64,000 nucleotides of DNA from Pedobacter yonginensis. Its GTDB lineage: Bacteria > Bacteroidota > Bacteroidia > Sphingobacteriales > Sphingobacteriaceae. Where the stretch lies: contig NZ_QGNZ01000003.1 of the NCBI RefSeq assembly GCF_003173595.1, positions 496,001-560,000 of the forward strand, given 5' to 3'. Under the pieces are notes generated by a model. The model saw only the letters and a program-made list of their open reading frames with translations, did not search any database and was not told the origin of the DNA. Below are positions 18,124-27,576 of this stretch, in pieces (the first letter of the stretch is position 1; every line of letters starts with the position of its first letter). A program made the position numbers and the translations under genes.

Positions 18124-19230
18124 TTATTTCGCTTTATTTATGGTAAACTCTGCCAATTGGAAAAGACCACCGCTTCTCAACTCTGTTATTACAATGCGAT
18201 AAAATTTGTAGGCAACTGTGTTGTTGCATCTAAACACCTTTTGTTGGTACCGCTCCTCAAAGAAGAAGTTAGATCTTCTATCCAGTTCTACCCACGTTGT
18301 GCCATCCATTGATCCTTCGTAAGTCCAAGCTTTTGGATCTCTTTCGTTGGCATCATTTGCTGATATCAGCGTATAAACCGACGAAACAGCAGGTGTTTTA
18401 AGTTCGAATCTCATCCATAATTCGCCCTGTAAATCAGCTAGGAATTTGGTATGGTCATCACCATCAATTACTTTTCTTGAGTTTTCTCCACTTGATAGCC
18501 CTCCGCCGTTTTCGCGGTTTGAAGAGAAGATACCACCAATTTCTAGGTATAAGTTTGGTGGTGGTGGCACAAACGTTAATCGGGTTACAAATTCATTAAA
18601 GCCAAAAACATGATCGGCGCTGATTACATGCACTACACCATTTTTAGTTTTAATGTTGTTTGATGAGGTTGTACTGGTTGCCCAATTACGAACAAACTTG
18701 CTTTTCTTCGTATTATCAAAATTGATAATTTCTGGTCCGGCGGCTACTTGGCCCGATGCAGAACTTTTAGTTATGCTGGCATGCATTGGGTAGCCAATAC
18801 GTGCACTGGTTAAGTTTAAACCATCTTGAAGTTTCAAAGAATCCGTTGTTTTCTTCCCTCTAATAATGTAGTAAGAAGTCATGGTATCCAGCTGTACAGC
18901 ATCAATATTGGCTAAAAAAAGCGGGTCTTTATCGGATTGCTTTCTTAACGTGTTTAAGTTTTTTAAAGCCAACTGAAAGCTTGGGTTGGTTACCGCAAAT
19001 AAAGTAACATTGCTATCGGTTAATGTTTTTTTCAAACCCATTCTATCAATGGCTACAATTAGCGAATCGAAAACACCTGGCTTGCTTTTCAAATACTCGT
19101 ATGTATTGCCCGAAAAGGCTACATTTTCTGTTGGTGCTTCGTAAAAGCCTCCATTTTTTTTACAAGCCGAGAGCATGGTAAGCACCAATAGAAATGCCAT
19201 TGTGCTTATGTATTTTATTGAATTTTTCAT
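18124..19230 (-). CDS. Fasciclin and discoidin lipoprotein
   Basis: 368 residues, lipid Cys in TMLSACKKNG (residue 23). A FAS1 domain covers about 40-215 (VTLFAVTNPSFQLAL; TKNGVVHVISADHVFGF). After a proline-rich linker (FVPPPPNLY) a discoidin-like domain ends the protein (KVIDGDDHTKFL, MRFELKTPAVSSVYTLISAND, YKFYRIVITEL). The discoidin part is clearly related to that of the PKD lipoprotein at 5839, which suggests domain shuffling within the locus. Likely a surface glycan-binding or adhesion protein acting with susC2/susD2. Confidence 0.88.
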   Translation of the reverse strand: MKNSIKYISTMAFLLVLTMLSACKKNGGFYEAPTENVAFSGNTYEYLKSKPGVFDSLIVAIDRMGLKKTLTDSNVTLFAVTNPSFQLALKNLNTLRKQSDKDPLFLANIDAVQLDTMTSYYIIRGKKTTDSLKLQDGLNLTSARIGYPMHASITKSSASGQVAAGPEIINFDNTKKSKFVRNWATSTTSSNNIKTKNGVVHVISADHVFGFNEFVTRLTFVPPPPNLYLEIGGIFSSNRENGGGLSSGENSRKVIDGDDHTKFLADLQGELWMRFELKTPAVSSVYTLISANDANERDPKAWTYEGSMDGTTWVELDRRSNFFFEERYQQKVFRCNNTVAYKFYRIVITELRSGGLFQLAEFTINKAK

Positions 19231-19242
19231 ATCCTTTAATCG

Positions 19243-20760
19243 TTAGCGCCAGTAAGCATTTTGAGTTAATAAACTATTCTGAGAGATCAGTTTTCTAGAT
19301 ACCGGCCAATAAATACCACCAGAATTAATTAAGTTCATAAACTTAGCGTCGTTCTGCTTAATTTTATTGTAGCGAATTAGATCATACCATCTTGAGCCTT
19401 CACCCATCAATTCGCGGTGGCGTTCTTCAAAAATTAATTTGATTACATCGCTGGTATTTAACGAAAGGGCCAGCGCGTTAATGTCGTCGTATCTTCTGCC
19501 CTGAACAACTAATAGCTCATTTAATGCACCATTTTGATCGCCTAAAACCGACAACGCTTCTGCGCGTAGCAATACAATATCTTCCAAACGCGTAAAAATT
19601 AATGCACTGGTAAAGTATCTGAAGTTTGGATCGGTACCACCGCCTTGAATTACTTTGATTTTACTGAAGATTGGGTACTTGCCGTTTAAGTTGGTAAAGT
19701 ATCTTCCATCAAATCGGGCTTGCCCTAGCGTATCTACACCAAACCTTTGATCTTTTGCAATATTGAAATACTTTAAGATGGAATCTTTAGGCAAGTAAAT
19801 ATCTGGCACCGATTTGGTTGTAACTGGCTCGGCTAAAGTCAATTCTTCAATGTGTCCGGTTGATGATCCATCTACGTGACCATAATCTGAGTTGAAACCA
19901 AACATTTGTCTGGTGTTTTTATTATAGAAAAAGCCGTTTGAGTTTGACAAATCTGTGCTTGAAGTAAAGCCTCCACCGCTTTTGCTGTAGTTATCTTCTA
20001 CAAATTTGGCGTATTTAGAAACGTTGGTATAATCGCCATTCCAAGCCGCTAGGTGTGCTAAAATTGCATAAGCCGTATTTTTCGTAGCCAAAGCACCACC
20101 CCATCTCGTCGAGTTTTCATTGTAATAATCACTTGGCTGCTGCACATCACCTGCACTGTAGATAAATGGAAGATCATTTGCTGCTTTTAAAATTTCTTGC
20201 TCGGCCCAAGCTAAAATTCTAGCCTGACTTTCGCGTGGTTTGTTGGCAAAGTTCCCCTCATCAGATGAAGTGATAAATGGCACATCGCCCCAAATTCTAA
20301 CCATGTAGAAATAAGCAAAGGCTCTTAAAAATCTGGCCTGTGCAATATCAACCGTCATGTTATTGGTGGTGTAGCGCTTATCGGTATCTTTTACATGTGC
20401 AACGTTTTCTAAAAACACATTTGCTCCGTTAACGATGGCGTAAAACCTTGTCCAATCGGATAAAGATTCTAACACTGGATAAGAGGCATTTAAATTGTTG
20501 CCAATTACCGCTTTTAAATCCTGACGTTTCGGACTCAAAAATTCGCCTGTTCTCACATCGCCATAAATCCAGTGACCATTGTTATCTGATAAAGCTGCAC
20601 GGGTTAAGGCATAAACACCCAATATTCCAGATCGAGCATCCTCTACCGTATTCCAAGCATTTTTTTCGCCAACTACTCTGGTTGAGTCTGTTTCTAAAGC
20701 TTTATTACAGCTAGAAAAAGCAACTAAAGAAATCAGAAGTATGTATAATATATTTTTCAT
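19243..20760 (-). CDS. susD: SusD/RagB outer-membrane nutrient-binding lipoprotein (susD2)
   Basis: 505 residues from the ATG at 20760 (MKNILYILLISLVAFSSCNK, lipid Cys18). Longer starts at 20793 or 20814 overlap or abut the susC2 stop and put charged residues before the signal. SusD motifs: AWNTVEDARSGILGVYALT, QARFLRAFAYFYMVRIWGDVPFI, LLRAEALSVLGDQ and FEERHRELMGEGSRWYDLIRYNK. It differs strongly in sequence from SusD1, so the two pairs are not a recent duplication. It pairs with susC2 directly upstream. Confidence 0.95.
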   Translation of the reverse strand: MKNILYILLISLVAFSSCNKALETDSTRVVGEKNAWNTVEDARSGILGVYALTRAALSDNNGHWIYGDVRTGEFLSPKRQDLKAVIGNNLNASYPVLESLSDWTRFYAIVNGANVFLENVAHVKDTDKRYTTNNMTVDIAQARFLRAFAYFYMVRIWGDVPFITSSDEGNFANKPRESQARILAWAEQEILKAANDLPFIYSAGDVQQPSDYYNENSTRWGGALATKNTAYAILAHLAAWNGDYTNVSKYAKFVEDNYSKSGGGFTSSTDLSNSNGFFYNKNTRQMFGFNSDYGHVDGSSTGHIEELTLAEPVTTKSVPDIYLPKDSILKYFNIAKDQRFGVDTLGQARFDGRYFTNLNGKYPIFSKIKVIQGGGTDPNFRYFTSALIFTRLEDIVLLRAEALSVLGDQNGALNELLVVQGRRYDDINALALSLNTSDVIKLIFEERHRELMGEGSRWYDLIRYNKIKQNDAKFMNLINSGGIYWPVSRKLISQNSLLTQNAYWR

Positions 20761-20794
20761 CTTGCTTGATGTATTTTTATTTCTTGTTTCCATC

Positions 20795-23791
20795 TTATAG
20801 CTCCATTTTAACACCTACTGTATATGTTCTTGGGATTGGCTGACCATATCCTGTATCAATTCCATCGTAATTCACCAATTCTGGATCTTGACCGGTGTAA
20901 GGTGTGATGGTGAAAATATTACTTACCGCTCCGTACACTAAGAATTTGTTGATTTTGATGTTTTTCTTTTTAAGCAAGTTGCCCAATTCGTATCCTAAAG
21001 ACACTTGTCTTAATTTTAAGAAAGAAGCGTTTTCTAAGAAAAGATCTTGATCTGCACGATATGGAATAACTGTACTCCATGGGTTGTACAATGGATATTT
21101 AGAATAGTCGCCACGTTTTTCCCAGAATGTAATTTCTTTTACCGAAGTAATGTCTGTGTTGCCTTCGCGGTTAACAAAATCAAAACGGTTAGCCATTTCC
21201 TGGTTGATTAACTTTCTGCCCAAATTAAAGTACAGGCTAGTAGCCAGGCTCCAGTTGCCATATTTGAAGTTGTTATCAAAACCGCCCGCAACCGTTGGTA
21301 ACGAGTGCCCTTTTAACACTTTATCATTATCATCAATAGTATTGTCGCCATTTTGATCTTGCCAGCGTGGATCGCCCGCTTTTAATGGAATACCTTTATA
21401 CTTTAATTTTTGACCATTAACTACAGGCACATCTGCATCTGAAGTGTAAATGCCATTGTTAACCAATAACCAATACTGATCTACCGGTTGGCCCACTTTC
21501 AAAAATCTGTTGCCCACAACAAGTTGATCTAAACCTCTTGGCAAGGCTTTCAACTCGTTTGCATTGTGGTTAAGGTTTAAAGAAGAGTTCCAAGAGAATT
21601 TACTTTTCGAAATTACAAGACCGCTAATGGTTAAATCTACACCCATATTGTTAACCGACATACCGCTCTCTATCGATTGCTTGTAACCATATTCTGCAAA
21701 AGCTGGAATTCCGATCAACTGATTTTTTTCAGTTTTACTGTATAAATCAACAGAAACATGTAGTCGATTTTTCAACAAAGAGGCATCAGCACCGATGTTA
21801 ACTTGATCAGAATAAGACCAAGGCACACCGTAACCTACCCACCCGAATTGATATGTGCGGGTTAACACACCAAATGCATTGTAGCCCGGAACGGTTAAGT
21901 TGCCCGTGTATCCAACTGAAGCGGTGTATTGTGGGCCTTGTGCATAATTATCGTAACTAAACGGACGACCCATTCTTCCTACACTTGCGCGTAAAACCAA
22001 ATCATCAATCCATCTGCTATCTTTTAAGAATTCGTTTTTCACATTCCATGCCGCAGAAAGGGTTGGCGAATAAAACCAACGACTGGTGGGCTGTGCGTTC
22101 GAAGACCCATCTAAGCGTAGTATAGCAGAAACAAAATATTTATCGCTGAATGAATAATCTGCCTTACCATAGAATGACAATAAATTATCTTCTGTTTTAT
22201 CCACAAAACGGTAACTCAACTCTCTTGGGAAAGCCAAGGGCGTTAAGTAGTTTGGTAGATTAGGATCTGATTGAAGTAAGTTAATTTTAATGTAATCGTT
22301 TACACCTTTATAAGCATAAGCATTGTTATACTTATAAATGTCCCACTGCATGGATTGGCCTACTTCAAAATGAAAATCATGAATCTTATTCAGGTTTAAA
22401 TCGTAAGTGGCTTTGTTATCCATCATTAACCTTTGGCTAAAACCATAGTAGTTAGATGCATAGCTGTTGCCTTGCAAAAGCGTTCTGGCGTAAAAAACAT
22501 CTCTATACCCCTCGCTATAATCTGCATTGAAGGAAGAAATTACCTTGAATTTTCCAAAAGTACCTTCCAATTTTGCATAGCCTTGAATGGTGTTGGTTTT
22601 ATTATCATCAAAACCTTTTCGGTATTCTTGAAGATAAGAGGCATAGAAATCCTTATTTGGAGGAAGTGGCGCACTCAAATCAGGAAAATAATTAACCTGT
22701 GCAAAACGATCGCGAAGCGTTCTATTTCGATCGCGATTTAATCTGTTTGCATTAATCATGGTAGAAAACAACAACCATTTGGTTGGTCTCATGTTGATGT
22801 TAAACGTTGCACTGTAACGATCAATCCCCGTTTCATCGGCAACACCCTCGCTTTTTGTGTTACCCAAAGCAAATCTGAAATTAGCTCGATCGGTACCACC
22901 AGCCAGCGAAAAGTTAACACCATATATTAAGGCGTTTTTATAGTATAAATCTGTCCAGTCTGATTTTCCACTATATACATTGTTTAACGAGTCACTTAAA
23001 TAAACAGGGTACTCTTCATCATCAGAATATCTACCGTTTGTGGTATAAAGGTCGTAAAAGCGCTGTCTAAACTCATTTTCGTACTTACCGTTAATGGTAT
23101 TTACATAAGGCTTTTGCACCATCCCAATGTATGAGTTGAATGAGATTGCACGGTATTTTCCGCCAGCCGATTTAGAAGTTAACACAATTACACCATTAAC
23201 CCCTCTAGGGCCATAAATAGATGTAGTTGCTAAATCTTTAAGCACCTCTATAGATGCAATGTTATTCAAATCAATCCCAGCCAATAAATTGGTTGCCGGA
23301 CCGATTCTATTAAAATCGAACTGTTGCGTATCGAAAGCAAAAGGATGCTCACGTACTAAAGGGATCCCATCCAATACAACCAAAGGCTGTGCATCGTACA
23401 GGTCTTTTTTCGATAATAACGGCATCGGAACACCGCGGATAAACATGTTCTGAATAGATCCAGGCTCGCCTGAAGGCTCTTGAACATATAAGCCAGCGTA
23501 ATTTCCTTTTAAATTTTGTTGTAATGAAATTGCAGGAAAAAGAGATAAGTCTTTCGTTTCCTTTTTAACACCCCCAGCAAGTTTGTTGTAAAGTGTTTTA
23601 GATTTGATTTGGGCTAAACTATCTATCCTCAATGAATCTTTCTCCGGCAAATTTTTATTTTTTGTCGTGTCTTGAAAAAGAGAGTAATTAAATGTTCGGC
23701 CTGTGTTAGGCTTATTACCAGTTGCATAGCTTGATAAAACGTTTAACGTTAATGCAGCAAAAAGTACAAGGCACACCCCTAAGTATCGCAT
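20795..23791 (-). CDS. susC: SusC/RagA TonB-dependent transporter (susC2) without the N-terminal Ig domain
   Basis: 998 residues. Signal peptide MRYLGVCLVLFAALTLNVLSS. Unlike SusC1 it has no CarboxypepD_reg-like domain: after a charged spacer (DTTKNKNLPEKDSLRIDSL) the plug begins at about residue 85 (LQQNLKGNYAGLYVQ, PLVVLDGIPLVREH, IEVLKDLATTSIYGPRGVNGVIVL). The barrel ends GQPIPRTYTVGVKMEL. It is the first gene of the long operon; a promoter match lies at 23934 and a LacI-type operator at 24166. Transport partner: SusD2. Confidence 0.95.
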   Translation of the reverse strand: MRYLGVCLVLFAALTLNVLSSYATGNKPNTGRTFNYSLFQDTTKNKNLPEKDSLRIDSLAQIKSKTLYNKLAGGVKKETKDLSLFPAISLQQNLKGNYAGLYVQEPSGEPGSIQNMFIRGVPMPLLSKKDLYDAQPLVVLDGIPLVREHPFAFDTQQFDFNRIGPATNLLAGIDLNNIASIEVLKDLATTSIYGPRGVNGVIVLTSKSAGGKYRAISFNSYIGMVQKPYVNTINGKYENEFRQRFYDLYTTNGRYSDDEEYPVYLSDSLNNVYSGKSDWTDLYYKNALIYGVNFSLAGGTDRANFRFALGNTKSEGVADETGIDRYSATFNINMRPTKWLLFSTMINANRLNRDRNRTLRDRFAQVNYFPDLSAPLPPNKDFYASYLQEYRKGFDDNKTNTIQGYAKLEGTFGKFKVISSFNADYSEGYRDVFYARTLLQGNSYASNYYGFSQRLMMDNKATYDLNLNKIHDFHFEVGQSMQWDIYKYNNAYAYKGVNDYIKINLLQSDPNLPNYLTPLAFPRELSYRFVDKTEDNLLSFYGKADYSFSDKYFVSAILRLDGSSNAQPTSRWFYSPTLSAAWNVKNEFLKDSRWIDDLVLRASVGRMGRPFSYDNYAQGPQYTASVGYTGNLTVPGYNAFGVLTRTYQFGWVGYGVPWSYSDQVNIGADASLLKNRLHVSVDLYSKTEKNQLIGIPAFAEYGYKQSIESGMSVNNMGVDLTISGLVISKSKFSWNSSLNLNHNANELKALPRGLDQLVVGNRFLKVGQPVDQYWLLVNNGIYTSDADVPVVNGQKLKYKGIPLKAGDPRWQDQNGDNTIDDNDKVLKGHSLPTVAGGFDNNFKYGNWSLATSLYFNLGRKLINQEMANRFDFVNREGNTDITSVKEITFWEKRGDYSKYPLYNPWSTVIPYRADQDLFLENASFLKLRQVSLGYELGNLLKKKNIKINKFLVYGAVSNIFTITPYTGQDPELVNYDGIDTGYGQPIPRTYTVGVKMEL

Positions 23792-23933
23792 AGTTAATGG
23801 ATCTTTAAATGGTAAAAGAATGATTTAAGAAAAAATTATTTTTTTGGAAACAGCTAGGTATCTGGCAGATTAAAAAGAATGGTACTTCGGCAATAGTAGT
23901 TATAGATTCTCATACAGTTATATTTGGTTAATT

Positions 23934-23964
23934 CAAATATATATATACTAAATCGTTTTAACAA
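23934..23964 (-). promoter_or_regulatory. Promoter of susC2 (Bacteroidota type)
   Basis: On the minus strand it reads TTG, 20 bases, TATATTTG. This fits the -33 (TTG) and -7 (TAnnTTTG) consensus of the Bacteroidota primary sigma factor exactly. Transcription would start near 23927. Confidence 0.7.
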
Positions 23965-24165
23965 TAAAATGTTACTTTTATGAAAAAAATATTTAATAAC
24001 CCAATTTGTTGTTAATTAATTAACCAAAATAAGTTATCATTATCAATATGGTATAAAACAATCCATTTTAATAAAACCACCTGAGCATTAAAGCGCTCAT
24101 ATTTATGTATTTTTTCTGCTTGTAGATAATAAAACGAACACTTTGTTGTTGCACAAAGCATCACT

Positions 24166-24183
24166 TAGTAAAACGTTTAACCA
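24166..24183. promoter_or_regulatory. LacI-type operator upstream of susC2
   Basis: TAGTAAAACGTTTAACCA is nearly palindromic; it equals the reverse complement of the site at 5452 at 17 of 18 positions. It lies about 200 bases upstream of the matched susC2 promoter and about 190 upstream of the nucleotidase gene, so its target promoter is not certain. Confidence 0.7.
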
Positions 24184-24371
24184 AAATGGGAATGCAGATC
24201 TGTTTCTCCCTGTTATTCAGAACTTAAGGAAACGTATTTGGTGAAACAACAAATCGTCTGCAAAAAATGGATTTTCTGCAATCGGTTTTAAGCCTCCTTA
24301 ACTATAATAATTTAGATACAGTCATTCTTGCCTAGCGCTAATCCCATATCTTTACGGCAGATTATTACATA

Positions 24372-25133
24372 ATGACTAAAAAATTCTTAATTCGCTGGCA
24401 GGCGATATGGCTCCTCCCCCTTGCATTATTAATTTCCTGCAAACCTCATTTCGAGTTGGTAAAAGCAAAGCGAAAACAATACAATGTAAGCGATCAGGTT
24501 CAAGCCGATTCGGCCATTATAAAAACCTATCTGCCCTACAAGCAAAAAATGGAAGCAGAAATGAATGCGGTTATTGGCAAAGCCGATAGTATGCTATCGA
24601 AAGGAAAAGGACCCGAATCCCTTTTAAGCAATTTCTTTGCTGATGCTTGTTTAATCGAAGCTAAAAAGATAGATGCTAACATTGATTTCACCATGCCAAG
24701 CACTACAGGTGGTTTAAGAAATAGCCTGCCGAAAGGAAACATCACATTGGCCAATGTTTTTGAGTTAATGCCTTTTGAAAACGAACTTTTAGTTTTAAAA
24801 CTTAAGGGAACTGATGTTCAAGACTTATTACAATTTATTGCGCAAAGCGGCGGTCAGCCAGTGGCGGGCATCACATTAAAAATCAACAATAAAACAGCAA
24901 CAGACGTAAAAATTAACGGTCAGGCATTTGATGCGAGCAAAACCTATTCTGTTTTAACTTCAGATTACATTGCGGGCGGAGGAGACGATACTTTTGGCCT
25001 GCAGCATCCAATAGAAAAAAAGACATTAGGTTTAAAGGTGAGAGATGCCCTCATTAATTACATCAAAACACAAACAGCTGAAGGGAAAAGCATAACGACA
25101 ACTTTGGACGGAAGGATTACTAAAAATGAATAG
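24372..25133 (+). CDS. 5'-nucleotidase C-terminal domain lipoprotein
   Basis: 253 residues with a lipoprotein-like signal (LLISCKPH, Cys23). The whole mature protein is the 5'-nucleotidase C-terminal (substrate-binding) domain: FADACLIEAKK, DFTMPSTTGGLRNSLPKGNITLANVFELMPFENELLVLKL, SVLTSDYIAGGGDDTFG. In the usual UshA/NT5E enzymes this domain follows the metallophosphatase domain in one chain; here it is a separate gene placed before it. The two genes overlap by 8 bases and are probably translationally coupled to form one two-subunit extracytoplasmic nucleotidase. Confidence 0.9.
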   Translation: MTKKFLIRWQAIWLLPLALLISCKPHFELVKAKRKQYNVSDQVQADSAIIKTYLPYKQKMEAEMNAVIGKADSMLSKGKGPESLLSNFFADACLIEAKKIDANIDFTMPSTTGGLRNSLPKGNITLANVFELMPFENELLVLKLKGTDVQDLLQFIAQSGGQPVAGITLKINNKTATDVKINGQAFDASKTYSVLTSDYIAGGGDDTFGLQHPIEKKTLGLKVRDALINYIKTQTAEGKSITTTLDGRITKNE

Positions 25134-26040
25134 ACGGAAATTTTTAACAGTTGGTGGCCTGGCAAGTGCTACACTTATGGTTGGAAACCCATTTAATGTT
25201 TTTGCGATGGGCGAAGTAAAAAAACTCACCATTCTCCATACCAATGATGTACACAGCAGGATAGAACCCTTCCCAATGGATGGCGGCAAATTGCAGGGCC
25301 TGGGTGGAGTTGCCCGGAGATCTACACTCATCCAAAAAATTAGATCAGAAGAAGAACAGGTGTTGTTGCTGGATGCTGGCGACATATTTCAGGGTACACC
25401 CTATTTTAATTTGTACGGCGGAGCACTCGAAATCAAATTGATGAGCCAAATGGGATACGATGCGGCTACGCTTGGCAACCACGATTTTGATAATGGAATT
25501 GAAGGATTTTATAAGCAATTGCCAAACGCAAACTTTCCGATTTTAATCAGCAACTACGATTTATCAAATACCATCATGCATAAATCAACGCTTCCATATA
25601 AAATTTTTAAAAAAGGCGGTTTAAAAATTGGTGTTTTTGGAATAGGCATAGATTTAGCCGGATTGGTAGAAAAAAAGAATTATCGCGAAACGGTCTATCA
25701 AGATCCAATTCAAAGGGCAAATGAAATGGCATCACGCTTAAAAAATGATTTGAACTGCGATCTAGTCATTTGCCTCTCTCATTTGGGTTACAGCTATCGC
25801 GACAATAAAGTATCGGATAAGGTGCTTGCCAAGCAAACAAGAAATATCGATTTAATTATTGGTGGCCATACCCATACCGCTATGGCAACACCAGAAGATG
25901 TTTCAAATCTAGACGGAAAAATTACCACCATCAATCAAGTGGGTTGGGCCGGAATTAATTTGGGCAGAATTGATTATTATTTCGAGAAAAAGAACCTAGC
26001 CAAAACATCGGGAAAGTACGAGATTGATAACACCATCTAA
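25126..26040 (+). CDS. 5'-nucleotidase-type metallophosphatase with twin-arginine-like leader
   Basis: 304 residues. The N-terminus MNRRKFLTVGG resembles a Tat leader. The metallophosphatase motifs are complete: ILHTNDVHSRIEPF, LLLDAGDIFQGT, LGNHDFDNG, CLSHLG and GGHTHTAM supply the two-metal ligands and catalytic His. It is the catalytic half of the UshA/NT5E family and lacks the C-terminal domain, which is encoded just upstream. Likely role: removing phosphate from nucleotides outside the cytoplasm. The stop codon directly abuts the stop of the convergent SulP gene, leaving no room for a terminator between them. Confidence 0.92.
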   Translation: MNRRKFLTVGGLASATLMVGNPFNVFAMGEVKKLTILHTNDVHSRIEPFPMDGGKLQGLGGVARRSTLIQKIRSEEEQVLLLDAGDIFQGTPYFNLYGGALEIKLMSQMGYDAATLGNHDFDNGIEGFYKQLPNANFPILISNYDLSNTIMHKSTLPYKIFKKGGLKIGVFGIGIDLAGLVEKKNYRETVYQDPIQRANEMASRLKNDLNCDLVICLSHLGYSYRDNKVSDKVLAKQTRNIDLIIGGHTHTAMATPEDVSNLDGKITTINQVGWAGINLGRIDYYFEKKNLAKTSGKYEIDNTI

Positions 26041-27576
26041 CTATTTCTCTACCGCCACGCGATAAGATGGATCGTTGATAATATTAACTTCGATTACGTC
26101 ATCTGCATTTTCGAGCAGCCTCCTACAATCTGGACTTAAATGCTGGAGATGCAGTTTCTTGTTTAGGGCTTTATAGCGTTCTGTAAGTTTGTTCAATGCA
26201 TCAATTGCAGACATATCGTAAACTCGGCTTTCTTTAAAATCCACAATTACGTTTTCAGGATCTTTAGCAATATCAAATTGCTCATTAAAAGCGGTTACCG
26301 AACCAAAAAATAATGGTCCGAAAATGTTATAATGCTTTGCGCCGTTAACATCTATATAATGTTCTGCCCTAATCCTTTTGGCGCTCTCCCACGCAAAAAC
26401 CAGTGCAGAAATAATTACCCCAACCAAAACGGCCAAAGCCAAATTATGGAGCCAAACCGTAATCACGGCCACTAAAATACCCACAAATATATCTTGTCGG
26501 GGCATTTTGTTAATCACTTTAAAGCTCATCCATTCAAAGGTGCCAATGGCCACCATCATCATTACGCCAACCAAAGCTGCCATTGGCACTCTTTCAATTA
26601 CAGGTGCGCCAATTAAAATGATGAGCAGTATGGTTAATGCGGCAATAATCCCTGATAATCTTGCTCTTGCTCCTGCCGAAAGATTAACCAATGTTTGTGC
26701 AATCATTGGGCAGCCGCCCATTCCGTAAAAGAAACCATTTAACATATTTGCAATGCCTTGCGCTATACTTTCTCTATCGGCATTGCCTTTGGTTTCTGTA
26801 ATTTCATCCACCAAGTTTAGGGTAAGCAAGCCTTCTGTTAGCCCAACTCCTGCCATAATTAATCCATAAGGGAAAATAATTTTAAGCATTTCTAAGTTTA
26901 GCGGAATGTTCGGAATATGGAAAGGCGGAAAACCCCCGCTAACCGATGCAATATCTTTAACCAGTTTAGTGTGAATGCCAAAACCAAAAACCAAACCAAA
27001 AACAACCATAATGGCCACAAGCGATGCCGGAACTGCCTTTGTAATTTTCGGCAATACAATTACGATGGCAATGGTTAGCGCCACAAGGCCCAGCATAATC
27101 CATAGTGGAGCGCCCGTAATCCATTCCGTTTTGCCATTAACAACAGTTTTAAACTGTTCCAATTGCGACATGAAAATAATCACCGCCAAACCATTTACAA
27201 AACCAAACATAACGGGTTGTGGCACTAGCCTAATAAACTTACCCAGTTTAAATAAGCCAACCACAATTTGAATCAAACCTGCAAGGGCAACCGCAGCAAA
27301 TACATATTCAATGCCATGCGATTTCATTAAAGCAATAATTACAATTACGGTAGCACCTGCCCCACCCGATACCAAACCCGGCCTCCCGCCTAAAATTGCG
27401 GTTACCAATCCCATAATAAAAGCAGCGTACAAGCCTACCAATGGGGGAAAACCACCCAGAATAGCAAAAGACAAAGATTCAGGAATCATCGTCATGGCCA
27501 CGGTGAGGCCGGCAAGGATTTCAATCCTGTAATTTATTTTTTGTGAGAAATCGAAAAGTTGAAGATAAGGCTTCAT
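26041..27576 (-). CDS. SulP-family anion transporter
   Basis: 511 residues from the ATG at 27576 (MKPYLQLFDFSQKI), the normal start for this family; a longer frame adds 21 residues with two cysteines and no homology. About 10-12 membrane segments follow the conserved AGLTVAMTMIPESLSFAILGG motif, and a STAS domain ends the protein (ENVIVDFKESRVYDMSAIDALNKL). SulP proteins exchange or symport sulfate, bicarbonate or dicarboxylates; the substrate cannot be read from sequence here. It is a single gene, convergent with the nucleotidase. Confidence 0.93.
   Translation of the reverse strand: MKPYLQLFDFSQKINYRIEILAGLTVAMTMIPESLSFAILGGFPPLVGLYAAFIMGLVTAILGGRPGLVSGGAGATVIVIIALMKSHGIEYVFAAVALAGLIQIVVGLFKLGKFIRLVPQPVMFGFVNGLAVIIFMSQLEQFKTVVNGKTEWITGAPLWIMLGLVALTIAIVIVLPKITKAVPASLVAIMVVFGLVFGFGIHTKLVKDIASVSGGFPPFHIPNIPLNLEMLKIIFPYGLIMAGVGLTEGLLTLNLVDEITETKGNADRESIAQGIANMLNGFFYGMGGCPMIAQTLVNLSAGARARLSGIIAALTILLIILIGAPVIERVPMAALVGVMMMVAIGTFEWMSFKVINKMPRQDIFVGILVAVITVWLHNLALAVLVGVIISALVFAWESAKRIRAEHYIDVNGAKHYNIFGPLFFGSVTAFNEQFDIAKDPENVIVDFKESRVYDMSAIDALNKLTERYKALNKKLHLQHLSPDCRRLLENADDVIEVNIINDPSYRVAVEK

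Larger units (their letters stand above)
23792..24371. other. Divergent control region of the sus operon and the 5'-nucleotidase pair
   Basis: 580 bases with no gene. It is very AT-rich. It holds a full minus-strand promoter match at 23934-23964 and a LacI-type operator at 24166-24183. The leader to susC2 would be about 135 bases. A plus-strand promoter for the nucleotidase genes is not obvious. Confidence 0.7.
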
